33,364 nt of DNA from assembly GCA_021793645.1 (NCBI GenBank), contig JAJYSJ010000029.1:1-33364 (forward strand). Direction: 5' to 3'. A program made the translations under genes and the position numbers. This document shows positions 7,912 through 16,752 of the stretch, piece by piece; within the stretch, counting starts at the first letter, position 1, and the number at the start of each line of letters is the position of its first letter. Source of the DNA: Bacillota bacterium (lineage in GTDB: Bacteria; Bacillota; Sulfobacillia; JAJZYS01; JAJYTV01). The notes under the pieces were generated by a model, which was given only the letters and a program-made list of their open reading frames with translations, was not told the origin of the DNA and did not search any database.

Positions 7912-9953
7912 TGGCGTCGGAAGCCGGGCTTAACGACCGAGTCACGCAGGTGTTCGGAGCACTCGGCCAGGCGGTCGTACTGCCCAAGGGCCTGGCACTG
8001 CAGATGCAGGCGCAGGGCATGGTGCCGCGCTACGTCACCGAGTTCCTGCTCGCGCAGCGGCCTGCCGCGGAGGCGGTCGCGGCGATCCGCGACTACTTGG
8101 AGCAGCACCATCCCCTGCCGCGTGACCGCAACCTTTGGCGCCACCGGCTCGTCCAGGAGCGGGCGATGCGTATCGTCGATCGCCTTGACGTTTCGGTCGA
8201 CGTCGAGACGGGCCAACACCTTGCCAAGATTACGAGCCTGGGGCTCTCCTGCCGGATCGCCTCAGGAGTCGTCGACAGCCATCCCGGCCTCCTCAGTGGC
8301 GGCATGTGGGGGCGGATCGACCTTGTCTGGGATCCTATGGACGACGAGGTGCCTGCGACCGTGGTGCAAGACTTTCGCCCGGTTCAGGTCCAGGCACGTC
8401 TAGACCAGTATCTTGAAGGACGGCATTACTTCACCGCGGACGAGTGGATCGACCTTCTGCTCACGTCGGCGGGGTACGAACCCGCGGCGGTGTCGGATGG
8501 CCTTGATGCGCAGGACGCACTGCGGTGCAAACTGCTCATGCTCATGCGCCTGGCGCCACTTGCGGAGTCGTCTCTGCACACGCTGGAGCTCGGGCCAAAG
8601 AACACCGGCAAGACGTACATGGCGCGCAACATTTCGCCGGACGCGTTTGTGATCTCGGGGGGCGCAGTGACGCCTGCGAACCTCTTCGTCCACCTGACGA
8701 CGGGAGTTCCTGGCCTTCTGGCCCAGCGGCGCGTCGTGGCCTTCGACGAGGTGGCACGAGTGCGCTTGGGAAGCCCGGAGATGGTCGCCGCCCTCAAGGA
8801 CTTTCTGGAGAGCGGCCAATTTACGCGCGGGCGGTACGAGTTCGCCTCGGATTGCTCGGTGGTGCTGCTGGGCAATATCGACGTCGAGTCGGGCATGCCG
8901 TCTCCGCGGTATCGCCATCTGTGTGAGCCTCTGCCTCAGGAGCTGCGCGACAGCGCCTTCCTGGACCGCCTGCACGCCTACCTGCCAGGCTGGGAGCTGC
9001 CGAAGCTCGGACCCGACTCGTTCGCGCGGGGTGTCGGCTTCGTGTCAGACTACTTCGGCGAGGTGCTCGCGAGGCTGCGGTCGCTGCCCTTCGATGTGCA
9101 CTACCGCGAGATGGTCGACCCCTACCCGCTGCTGCCCGGCATGACGCGGCGCGACGCCGTGGCGGTGGAGCGGGTCGCGCGCGCGCTGTTGAAGCTTGTC
9201 TTTCCGACCGGGTCGGCGCACGCAGACCGCAACGTGGTCGAGGCGATTCTCTCGTTGGCCGGCGAACTCCGCCAACGTGTTCACGATCAGCTCTGCAGAA
9301 TCGCGCCCGGGGAGTTCCCGCCTCGTGCGGTCGGGTTCGCGGGAGTTCCGGGTTCGCCCGCCAGGGATTTGGCGCACAAGGGGACGGCGCCAGTGCGCGT
9401 CGGTGCGTCTCCCGGCGAGACGTTGTTCCTCGACCGGGAGGTAGCAGCGGAGGAGGGAGGCGGAAAGGTCCTGCAGGTTGAGGCGTCAGTCCTTGCGACT
9501 GGCCGTGGGCTCAAGCTGCAGGGACGCCTGGGACCGGACGCGGCGGAGGCGGTGCGCATCGCCTACAGCTATGTCGTCGCGAACGCCCGTGCCCTGCACT
9601 TCGAGCCGCACGCGGTCACGGAGCGGGCGATCGCACTGCAGGTGTCGCTCGGGGCGGTGGTCGATGGACGCACCCTTGCGTTGCCTGCGTTCTTGGCCAT
9701 GATGTCCGCCCTGCGGCGAGAACCCTTCCGTCTGCCAGTGGCCGCACTGGGGAGCAGCTCGCTGCACGGGCGACTGCAGATGCCCGACGACGTGGTGTCG
9801 CGGCTCGGTGCGCTGCAGGGTCTGGATCCGGGAGTGCTCGTCTTGCCAAGCCTGTCCCATGGCGCGGAGGAAAAGGTTCGTGAACTGCTGCGCGGCTGGA
9901 GGGTCGTCGTCGCCGGCGACCTCGGGTCTGTTATGCGCACCCTTAGTCTCTGA
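7911..9953 (+). CDS. brxL: BrxL-like AAA+ protein with Lon-like C-terminal domain
   Basis: The 680-residue length and layout match BREX BrxL. Residues ~1-200 are the N-terminal region (VDVETGQHL; LLSGGMWGRIDLVWDP). The AAA+ core has Walker A GPKNTGKT at 228-235, Walker B VVAFDEV with Asp279-Glu280, a VVLLGN sensor, and DRLHAYLPGW ahead of the lid. Residues ~490-680 form a Lon-protease-like domain in which the catalytic Ser block is DGRTLALP instead of DGPSAG and the usual Lys region is not recognisable, so peptidase activity is unlikely. BrxL acts as a DNA-bound ring in BREX. It is the last gene of the operon. An inverted fragment of a relative lies at 2960-3108. Confidence 0.88.
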   Translation: MASEAGLNDRVTQVFGALGQAVVLPKGLALQMQAQGMVPRYVTEFLLAQRPAAEAVAAIRDYLEQHHPLPRDRNLWRHRLVQERAMRIVDRLDVSVDVETGQHLAKITSLGLSCRIASGVVDSHPGLLSGGMWGRIDLVWDPMDDEVPATVVQDFRPVQVQARLDQYLEGRHYFTADEWIDLLLTSAGYEPAAVSDGLDAQDALRCKLLMLMRLAPLAESSLHTLELGPKNTGKTYMARNISPDAFVISGGAVTPANLFVHLTTGVPGLLAQRRVVAFDEVARVRLGSPEMVAALKDFLESGQFTRGRYEFASDCSVVLLGNIDVESGMPSPRYRHLCEPLPQELRDSAFLDRLHAYLPGWELPKLGPDSFARGVGFVSDYFGEVLARLRSLPFDVHYREMVDPYPLLPGMTRRDAVAVERVARALLKLVFPTGSAHADRNVVEAILSLAGELRQRVHDQLCRIAPGEFPPRAVGFAGVPGSPARDLAHKGTAPVRVGASPGETLFLDREVAAEEGGGKVLQVEASVLATGRGLKLQGRLGPDAAEAVRIAYSYVVANARALHFEPHAVTERAIALQVSLGAVVDGRTLALPAFLAMMSALRREPFRLPVAALGSSSLHGRLQMPDDVVSRLGALQGLDPGVLVLPSLSHGAEEKVRELLRGWRVVVAGDLGSVMRTLSL

Positions 9954-10251
9954 GCAATGCCCTCGGATGTGGGCGTGCGCCCATCCTCGCGTCGACCTCC
10001 GGTTGCGGCGGACTGGAAGAGATGAAGGAGGATACGTCGCCTAGAACATCTACCGCAGCCAGGCGCCCGACATCTTGGCCAGGGTAGCCTCTTTTGGGGT
10101 AATGATCAGTTGCAGCCTCCCCAGGCGAACGATGCGCGATAGCGCACATTGCTTACCGGGGTGCGAAGGCCGACGGCGGGACCAGTGATGATTTGGTTAC
10201 AGCCGGATGTGGAGCAGACGGCCATGCCGAACAGTGGGGGATAAGGAAGGA

Positions 10252-10271
10252 TTCGACAAATTCTTGTCGAA
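10252..10271. repeat. Perfect 8-base inverted repeat
   Basis: TTCGACAA, four-base spacer ATTC, TTGTCGAA. It could be a protein-binding site or a small hairpin. No adjacent gene explains it. Confidence 0.35.
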
Positions 10272-10468
10272 CGAACTGAGTGAGGTCGTGCTGCCACCCT
10301 TGGCGGCATGCCCTTGCGAACCCGCCTCCCGTCGGCCTCCAGCGGCCGGCCCGTCGCAAGACGGAAGCGACGGGAGGTGGCGTGCCTGGCGCTGCATCTG
10401 ATGGTGTCTGTGAAGGTTGCGGTAGCAGCTCTCGCATTGGTCGGCACCGCGCTTGCGAACAGGGTCCA

Positions 10469-10506
10469 TAAAAAACGGAAGTAGCCCGAACGCAACGGGC
10501 TACTTC
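10469..10506 (-). terminator. Orphan terminator on the minus strand
   Basis: An 11-base perfect stem (GAAGTAGCCCG against CGGGCTACTTC, 10478-10506) is followed, on the minus strand, by a run of T residues (the A run at 10469-10475). It has the form of an intrinsic terminator for leftward transcription, but no intact minus-strand gene lies to its right, so its gene seems to have been lost. Confidence 0.6.
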
Positions 10507-10629
10507 GATAGGACCCTAACCAGGTAACTGCTCTGCGGCGGGTCGGACCGCTGGCAATCGGGAGCGTTCTTCTTCCACGGAGGGCGCTCCTGATTCTTGC
10601 GGAAAGTCCCACTGCTGGCTTGAGAATAA

Positions 10630-11363
10630 CTGGGACTGTGAGTCGTGTCAATCCTACAGCGTCTCCTGGGAGGCGAGAAGAGGTTCGGGCACTTCGCATT
10701 CCAATCCGTTCTTCGAAGTCGAGTTCGAGACATTGTCGATGCCCTTCCTGGGTGACCGTCACCGGGGGAGAGAGCTCGGCCACGCCCGAGCCCGGGTGCC
10801 CGTCGATCAAGGGCGGGTCGGACGTACTCCACTGGACGGTCACGTGCCACCGACCATGACCATCACCGGGTCCCAGGACGCCACCTACCTCGACGACCAG
10901 ATTCCTCACGCCGTCCTTCTCGGCGACCGACAGCCTCTCGGGGGTCGACACGGTGGAAGCGAGCGTCTACGGTCAGGCCGCCACGGACTGAGAGGCTATG
11001 CACCTCTGGCAGCTCCTCCTTGGACAGGTTCCGTTCACTGTGGCGGCCACCGACAACGCCGGCAACGTGGCGAACCAGACGGTTACCTTCACCGTGACGA
11101 CGAGCATCGCGAGCATGGAAGACCTCGTCGGGCGGTTCACATCCATGCAGCTCATCACGGACCGGGGACTGGCCGGGGGCCTGACCGCCAAGCTGCAAGC
11201 GGCCGCCTCATCCCAATCGCGGGGCGACCAGTCGGCGGCAGCGAACGAACTCGGGGCGTTCGTGAACGAGGTGAACGCGCAGACGGGTAAGGGCATCGCA
11301 TCCGCCGCGGCGGCGGTGCTCATGCGTGACGCCCAATACGTGCTCAACTCCTGGGAGGGATGA
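10630..11363 (+). pseudogene. Secreted Ig-like/FIMAH protein, frameshifted, copy 2
   Basis: Successive plus-strand frames each give protein-like text in the right order for one extracellular protein: NPFFEVEFETLSMPF (~10700-10745), VTVTGGESS and VLHWTVTC (~10750-10850), TMTITGSQDATYLDD (~10857-10900), TPSFSATDSLSGVDTVEASV ending in TGA (~10910-10990), then PFTVAATDNAGNVANQTVTF and a FIMAH-like tail (11028-11363). At least four frame changes are needed, so this is a decayed gene. The middle parts look like Ig-like/Big repeats with the typical ATDxxSG and ATDNAGN turns. Only the frame from 10998 to 11363 is still open. It ends by overlapping the membrane-protein gene, as in copy 1. Confidence 0.65.
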
Positions 11364-11905
11364 ACTTGGCCGACATGATGCCAGACGATAGCCACCCGCA
11401 GCGATACGAGCCTTGGGCGGTCCGAGCGCTTTGGATCGTCCTGCTCGCCACGGCGGGCTTCGCCGCATGGGTTTACGCGGAGGGTGGACTGCTGACGGCA
11501 CTGGTGTTCGTCGCGACCGAACTGATCGTGTGGATCTGGGGCATCTTCAAGGTCGGCATGATCTTCGCCGTCCTCTCGCTGGGGCTTTCAGCGTGGCCTG
11601 GAGCGCGTTCCCTCTGGCTCGGCACCACGGTGGTGTCGGTCCTCGTTTCCGTTCCCTGGAGCATCTACAGCGCCGATGCGACCGTCTACAGCTTGCCCCA
11701 CCCAGCCCTTCGATCCGCGTTCTGGGAATACCTGCTGGTGCACAACTGGCCTGAGGTCATCGCCTTCGCCCTCGTGGTCTTGGTCGTCACGACGTGGGTG
11801 ACACGGTTGTATTTCCCCAAGCTGCGAGGCTGGTACTTTGCTATCTTCTGGACCGTCACCGTCGCTTGGTTACTGATGCTTCCCGCCACGCTGCCCCTGG
11901 GCTAG
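11360..11905 (+). CDS. Four-helix integral membrane protein, copy 2
   Basis: A 181-residue paralogue of the protein at 946-1491, equal in length and with the same hydrophobic pattern. Shared blocks include WAVR near residue 19, FAVLSLGLSAWPGAR in the middle, LLVHNWPEV, and the last helix preceded by FPKLRGW. The ATG overlaps the TGA of the FIMAH-like tail. The frame is intact although its upstream partner is frameshifted. Function is unknown. Conservation with many synonymous and conservative differences between copies suggests both were under selection for some time. Confidence 0.65.
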   Translation: MNLADMMPDDSHPQRYEPWAVRALWIVLLATAGFAAWVYAEGGLLTALVFVATELIVWIWGIFKVGMIFAVLSLGLSAWPGARSLWLGTTVVSVLVSVPWSIYSADATVYSLPHPALRSAFWEYLLVHNWPEVIAFALVVLVVTTWVTRLYFPKLRGWYFAIFWTVTVAWLLMLPATLPLG

Positions 11906-11938
11906 GGTCCGCGGTTCGGTCCCAAGCCTTCACCGCCT

Positions 11939-12035
11939 TACGGCGATCCTCGACCGTCTCCTTCATCACAGCCACGTCCTCAACATGCGCGGAGACTCCT
12001 ACTGCTGCGCGAGAAAAAGCGCTCCGGCATTTTCG
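11939..12035 (+). pseudogene. IS21-family istB C-terminal fragment
   Basis: The plus strand reads TAILDRLLHHSHVLNMRGDS, then after a one-base frame change LREKKRSGIF. This is the well-known C-terminal end of the IS21 helper ATPase IstB (LDRLLHHSHV...RG.SYRLREKK). Nothing upstream matches the rest of IstB. It sits directly after the membrane-protein copy 2 and just before the IS1634-type transposase. Confidence 0.75.
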
Positions 12036-12082
12036 CGGCAAAAGGACGCGATTCGACCCTGGTTGAAAGTCGCAACCGAAAA

Positions 12083-13290
12083 TCACAGGCTACCGGAGCC
12101 CTCGACGTCGAGGAATTCGCCGTCGGGCAGGGCATTGCGGATCGCCCTCTGAACCAGCGCGTAGACGAGATAGGCCATCAGCATGACGTAGCCGAAGGCA
12201 GCGACGCGGGTGGGGCGCTTGAGGAACACCGGGGAGACGTACACAGGGCTCTTCAGCCAGCGGAACTCAGATTCCGCCGCCGCCTGGCCACGGTAGGACA
12301 AGAAGAGATTCTTGGCGGTACGGGACGTGTCGTTGCTGATGAGGACAAAGGTGGACTGCCAGCGGCACTCGCGCTCGAAGGCGTCCCGATCCAGTGCGGC
12401 TGGTGCGAGGTGGATACGGTAGACGGTCGCGCCGGCAGGAGGCTCCTCTGCCTTGGCTGGTCGCCCTCGGCGGCGCGGCGGCTCTATCACCGCTTCCTCG
12501 ACATAGTGCTCCGTGGTCCAAAAACGCAGCCCCAGTTGGCCCAGTAGCGTCTGCAAGGCTGCCTCGGCGTCCTCGTGGCAACTGAAGGTCTCACGCCCGA
12601 TCTTGCGCCCAGCGCGCTGGATCGCTTCCCGCTCCTTGTCCGCCTTGCGCTCCAGAGCCTTCTGCTTGAGCTCGAAGAGCCGCGAGGATCGTACGACGAT
12701 CAGGCGGTACTCCCGCTCCTCGATCTCGCCCGGCAACTGGTACTCGGATGCCTTCTTCTCATGCGCAAGCTTGCCGATGTCTTCCCACTTGTCGGCGGGG
12801 CCATAGAGCGCTTCCGAGCGCGCGACCGTCGCATAGCCGAACGTGTCGGGCAGACGGGAGACGAAACGGTAGCCGCCCTGGTCGAGATGCCTGAGGTTGT
12901 CGCCCGTGATCAACGTCGAGTCGGCCACGAACAGGGTCTGCTGTCGCTTCTCCGGGCCGATCCAGCCCTCGAGCCAGTCGAGCGCCAAGGCCTTGTCGTT
13001 CAGCTGTTCGGCCGCCACCCCTTGCCCGAGCAGCAGTTCCACATCGCGATGCGTGTACGCTTCCTCGATCCGGTAGAGCGCTTTGCGGTCCTCGATGTAG
13101 GCGATCACCAGTGCCAGGATGCGCTGGCCAGGGCTCACGGCGCACTGCATGGGATCCCATGGCAAGAGCTCGTTCAACGTTTCGACGAACTGCATCCGCT
13201 GCACAAACTCCCGCACTACCAAGCCGACGCCCACGTCGTACGCGGCGGCACCTTGATGTGTGAGAGGAAAGTTGCCAGTTCTTCGTCCAT
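12083..13290 (-). mobile_element. IS1634-family transposase, damaged
   Basis: The main frame (12083-13234) encodes 383 residues of an IS1634-type DDE transposase. Recognisable are RILALVIAYIEDRKALYRIE, FVADSTLITGDNL with the first catalytic Asp, YRFVSRLPD, and the C-terminal AESEFRWLKSPVYVSPVFL with the catalytic Glu. A good N-terminus, MDEELATFLSHIKVP, lies at 13290-13246 in another frame and would join AYDVGVGLVV if one base were restored near 13245. The C-terminus stops at EFLDVEGSGSL soon after the last helix, shorter than family members I know. I could not find terminal inverted repeats or a target duplication. It is probably inactive. Confidence 0.75.
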
Positions 13291-13446
13291 ACCGGCCTGC
13301 TTCTACACGACCGAGCGGTTCTCCTTGCTCCTATATTATGGCAACTGCAGCGGGGAAGCCGGGACCCCCATGGAGTTCCTAGACGTGTGACCCTCACCGG
13401 TCCATTGCGGCGGTGAAGGTCCCAGATGCATCGAAAGAGTTCGACG

Positions 13447-13469
13447 ACTGGTCTGCGACGCGGACCAGT
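13447..13469. repeat. Seven-base inverted repeat downstream of ETF-QO
   Basis: ACTGGTC and GACCAGT flank a nine-base loop, about 50 bases past the end of the minus-strand oxidoreductase gene. It could be a weak transcription stop, but there is no T run. Confidence 0.25.
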
Positions 13470-13516
13470 ACGCGTTCTCGGGGCCGGCGTAGGGGTGATT
13501 GGCCGCAGGGGCAGGA

Positions 13517-15232
13517 TCAGGTCACGGTGTAGAGGGGACCTGTCCCGCCCTCCGGCGGCGTCAGGCGGCCGCCCTTGGCAGTGATCGCACCGCACTGCAC
13601 GCAGTTCGCGGAATTGACGATGACGTCGACCGGGCCCGAGGCCGGCGCGTCCTCCGCGATCTCGTAGACTCCTGCGGGGCACATCCAGCGCCACGTTTCC
13701 GCGATCTCCCGCGGCACCTGCTGCTGCACCCGGATGTGGCTTGGCGCGTCGTCCCGGGTGTTGGTGCCCGAGACGTAGACGGAGGAGAGCTTGTCGAAGA
13801 TGTAGCGGCCGTCCGGCTCCGGGTAGGCCGCCTGCTTGTCGCCGATCGCCATCGGCGCGTCGGCGTCAGGTCGATTGCGCCAGCGGCCTCCGGGGAAGGT
13901 TCCGCCGGTCGCCACCATCAGATTGGCGATCGCGCCTCCGGCGAAGAATCCCCGGTCGAAGGGCTGGCGCATGTTGCGCGCGGCGTAGAGCTCGCGCCCG
14001 ATCAGCGACTCCTTGACGCGCCCCTCGTAGGCGGAGAAATCTGTGCCGTCGGCCTTCAACTGCTCGAAGATGGCCTCGGCGGCGTAGATGCCGGAATGGA
14101 TCGCGTAGTGGATGCCCTTGAGGTTCGGCACGTTGACCATGCCCGCGCTGTCGCCGCAGAGCACCATCCCGGGCGCCGAGAGCTTCGGCATCGCCCAGAA
14201 GCCGCCCTCGGGGATGACCTTGGCGCCCCAGGCGACGCGCTCGCCGCCATCGAGGACGCCGCGCACGAGCTGCGAGGTCTTGAAGAGCTGCAGGAGGTCG
14301 TGCGCGGAGACGGTCGCGTCGGTGTAGCCAAGGCCGACGACGAAGCCGATTGAAACCTTGTCCTTGCCCATGGGGTAGAGCCAGGAGCCGCCGAACTCGT
14401 GCCACTTGGCGCCATAGCGCAGCGGCCAGCCCAGCGTATGGATCACGCGGTCGAGCGGCCTGGGAACCTCCCACACTTCCTTGACGCCGAGCGCCCAGAT
14501 CTGCGGCTCGCGGCCCTCCGCGAGGTCGAACTCCTCGATCGCGGCGCGGCCGAGGTGTCCCCACGGACCGTCGGCGAGGACCGTCGCCTTGGCAACGATG
14601 TCGACGCCGGGCTCAAAGTTACCGGACGGCTCACCGTCCCTGCCGCGGCCCTTGTCGCCCGAGCGCACACCTCGCACGATGCCGTCCGTGACGAGGAGCT
14701 GCTGGCCCGCGGTCTCGGTCAGGATGTAGGCACCTGCCTGCTCGGCCTTCTCGGCAAGCCAGCGCGAGAGCTCGGACACGCTGACGACGTAGTTGCCGTG
14801 GTTGCGGAAGGTCGAGGGGGTGGGGCGCAGTTGCAGGGCGGACGTTTCGCTGCGCATCCAGTAGACGCTGTCCCTCTCGACGGTGCCGTAGGTAGGCCAC
14901 TCCGACGGGTCCATCCCGGGGAAGAGCTCCGCGAGCCCGGACGGGCGCATCATGGCGCCGCTCAGGTTATGGGCGCCGCAGACCTTGCCCTTCTCGATCA
15001 CCGCGACGGGCACCTCGCCGAGGCGCTCCATCACCTCCGGGGCGCCCGATAGCAGCTGCAGCAGCCGCACGGCGCACGCGAGACCGGCCGGGCCGCCGCC
15101 GACGATGACAACGCCAGCGTCGATCCTGCTGTCCGCCGGATCGAGCTCGCGCCTCACGGCCTCCCGGCGTAGATCTCCCGGCGGCGGATAGTTGGCCGGC
15201 CTGATTCCGATGTGGTCCTGGACAGATGCCAT
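13517..15232 (-). CDS. Electron-transfer flavoprotein:quinone oxidoreductase (ETF-QO/FixC family)
   Basis: From ATG 15232 the product is 571 residues, the usual ETF-QO size. It has an N-terminal FAD-binding VVIVGGGPAGLACAVRLLQL, the GGHNLSG-like CGAHNLSGAMM, GLxxG middle blocks, a second FAD contact LCGDSAGMVNVPNLKGIHYA, and the C-terminal Fe-S region CPAGVYEI. ETF-QO passes electrons from acyl-CoA dehydrogenases, via ETF, to membrane quinone. The cluster normally uses four Cys; here Cys518, Cys544 and Cys547 are present but the fourth position (550) is Ile in CVQCGAITAKGG, so the cluster may be altered. Residues coded upstream of ATG 15232 look non-coding. No etfAB is in the window. Confidence 0.88.
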   Translation of the reverse strand: MASVQDHIGIRPANYPPPGDLRREAVRRELDPADSRIDAGVVIVGGGPAGLACAVRLLQLLSGAPEVMERLGEVPVAVIEKGKVCGAHNLSGAMMRPSGLAELFPGMDPSEWPTYGTVERDSVYWMRSETSALQLRPTPSTFRNHGNYVVSVSELSRWLAEKAEQAGAYILTETAGQQLLVTDGIVRGVRSGDKGRGRDGEPSGNFEPGVDIVAKATVLADGPWGHLGRAAIEEFDLAEGREPQIWALGVKEVWEVPRPLDRVIHTLGWPLRYGAKWHEFGGSWLYPMGKDKVSIGFVVGLGYTDATVSAHDLLQLFKTSQLVRGVLDGGERVAWGAKVIPEGGFWAMPKLSAPGMVLCGDSAGMVNVPNLKGIHYAIHSGIYAAEAIFEQLKADGTDFSAYEGRVKESLIGRELYAARNMRQPFDRGFFAGGAIANLMVATGGTFPGGRWRNRPDADAPMAIGDKQAAYPEPDGRYIFDKLSSVYVSGTNTRDDAPSHIRVQQQVPREIAETWRWMCPAGVYEIAEDAPASGPVDVIVNSANCVQCGAITAKGGRLTPPEGGTGPLYTVT

Positions 15233-15918
15233 GCGCCTGCGCACCCCTCGCCTCAATCGTTTCGACTCCACACACTTAGCCTGCAATCCTTCTCTGCAGG
15301 GAACGCCAAACCCTGCTCGGCTTGCGGCTTGCGCCGGAGTGGCGCGCCTCCCCGCAAAGTTGGCATGTCCGCGCCGCGTCCCGCTCATACGTCACTTCGT
15401 GCCGTCGCACGGTCAGGAGGTGGTCGCAGCGGGCGGTCGACGTCAGGATCTGTTCGATGCGGCAGGCGCCCTGGCGCAGGTCGCCGGACAGCTGGACAGG
15501 CTGCCTCCCGAGGGCCCGGGAAGCGCGGACGGTCCGCGCGACGCAGGAGCGGCAGCGCAGTGCGGATGCATCGGCCCAGCCGAGGGTAGGGCCAGAAGGA
15601 TCGCAGAAGGACGTCCGCCGGATCGCTTCCGGCGGCGGACGGTTGCGGGCTCGGCCGCACCACGGTCGGAGCCCGTCAGGCAAGCATGGGGCTGACGGGC
15701 ACAAGTCCAGTCGGTAGACCGGACGGGGACGACGATGTCTCCGTCAGCTGGAGGTACCCGTCTGCGGCAATCGCGCCGGGCGGCCGGTGAGAAGGAAGGA
15801 GCCGTCCGTCGTAGCCAGCGCGACGCCTGCGCTCCCGACGCTGGCGACCGGAGGTGCGACAGGACCCGTGTGCTTGCCAACACTCCGAAAGAATTATCCT
15901 GCGGGCAGTCAGGGCAGT
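15233..15918. other. Gap between two leftward metabolic genes
   Basis: No confident gene. The minus strand has an open frame at 15276-15704 whose end contains a Cys-rich stretch (ARTCQLCGEARH) and basic tail, but the start is unclear and composition is arginine-rich as expected of chance frames in GC-rich DNA. The promoter of the ETF-QO gene should lie near 15240-15300; I cannot pick it. Confidence 0.3.
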
Positions 15919-15951
15919 AAGGCTCCTCGCGGTGTGCGAGGAGCCCTTTCT
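15919..15951. terminator. Intrinsic terminator after the crotonase-fold gene
   Basis: GGCTCCTCGC (15921-15930) pairs perfectly with GCGAGGAGCC (15936-15945) around a five-base loop. On the plus strand it is followed by CTTTCTT; on the minus strand the stop codon of the gene at 15952 ends just before it. It is likely used for leftward transcription and perhaps both ways. Confidence 0.7.
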
Positions 15952-16752
15952 TCAAGACTTCGGTGCAGAGGCCGACCGATCGCTCCACAAGGGATCGCGC
16001 TTCTCAAGGAAGGCGCCGATCCCTTCCTTCGCATCGGGCTTCGTACTCTCCGTGACCATCACTTCGCTGGCGTAGGCGAGCGCCTGGAAATCTTCCATTC
16101 CGAGCTGTCGGTAGAATGCTTTCTTGCCCTCGCCCAGCGTGGCCAGGCTGAAGCGGGCGACCTGCGACGCGAGAGCGAGCGCCTCCGACGAGAGCTGCTC
16201 GGGTGACACCACGCGATTGACGAGGCCGAAGCGCTCTGCGTCCTCGGCCGAGATGTACTCGCCGGTGAAGAGCATCTCTGCTGCCTTCTTGCGGGGGACA
16301 GATCGGCCGAGGAACACGGACGGCGTCGTACAGAAGAATCCGATCCGCACGCCCGGAGTTGCGAACCGGGCCTGCGTAGAGGCTACGGCGAGGTCTGCGG
16401 CGGCGACGATCTGGCAACCGGCGGCAGTCGCCACGCCTTGCACCTCCGCGATCACCACCTGCGGGATACCGCGGATCGTGCTCATGACGGCTGCGCAGAC
16501 GGCGAAGAGTTCCTCGACCTCCGGTGGCCCTCCGAACAGGACCTCCTTCAAGTCGTGGCCCGACGAGAAGACAGGCCCGGCGCCGCGCAGGATCACTGCG
16601 TTCACGCGCCCCTCCGACGAGATCCTGCGAAGCTGCACGTCCAAGGCCTCGAGCATGGCCTGCGAGAGCGCGTTCCGCTTCTCGGGGTGGTTCAGGGTGA
16701 GGATGCCGATCCGCTGTGCTTCATGGCTGTCATCGTAGAACACGAGGTCCAC
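15952..16752 (-). CDS. ECHDC3-like crotonase-fold protein
   Basis: A 266-residue enoyl-CoA hydratase/isomerase-superfamily protein. It has GILTLNHPEKRNALS at the start, the oxyanion-hole block FSSGHDLKE, and VQGVATAAGCQIVAAADLA, followed by FATPGVRIGFFCTTP and FTGEYISAEDAERFGLVN. The two Glu residues of true hydratases are replaced (Gln in AAGCQ; Thr-Pro-Gly where PEI/PEV is expected). This matches the ECHDC3 branch, whose reaction is unclear. The GTG start at 16752 is supported by AGGAGGG seven bases upstream. It probably acts on acyl-CoAs in the cytosol. Confidence 0.88.
   Translation of the reverse strand: MDLVFYDDSHEAQRIGILTLNHPEKRNALSQAMLEALDVQLRRISSEGRVNAVILRGAGPVFSSGHDLKEVLFGGPPEVEELFAVCAAVMSTIRGIPQVVIAEVQGVATAAGCQIVAAADLAVASTQARFATPGVRIGFFCTTPSVFLGRSVPRKKAAEMLFTGEYISAEDAERFGLVNRVVSPEQLSSEALALASQVARFSLATLGEGKKAFYRQLGMEDFQALAYASEVMVTESTKPDAKEGIGAFLEKRDPLWSDRSASAPKS

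Larger units (their letters stand above)
9954..10629. other. Gap downstream of the BrxL operon
   Basis: No confident gene. A hairpin GGATGTGGGC/GCCCATCC at 9965-9986 could end the operon transcript but has no T run. A minus-strand frame ending near 10106 has a plausible last ~35 residues (ACGCN-like cysteines and a SFAWGGCN end), possibly the tail of a lost secreted protein. Two other hairpins are listed separately. Confidence 0.35.

Noticed and set aside
10106-10951. A 281-codon minus-strand open frame
   Set aside because: Most of it is antisense to the decayed Ig-like gene, its composition is Arg/Ser/Pro-rich, and it has no family pattern. Only the last ~35 codons look at all protein-like.
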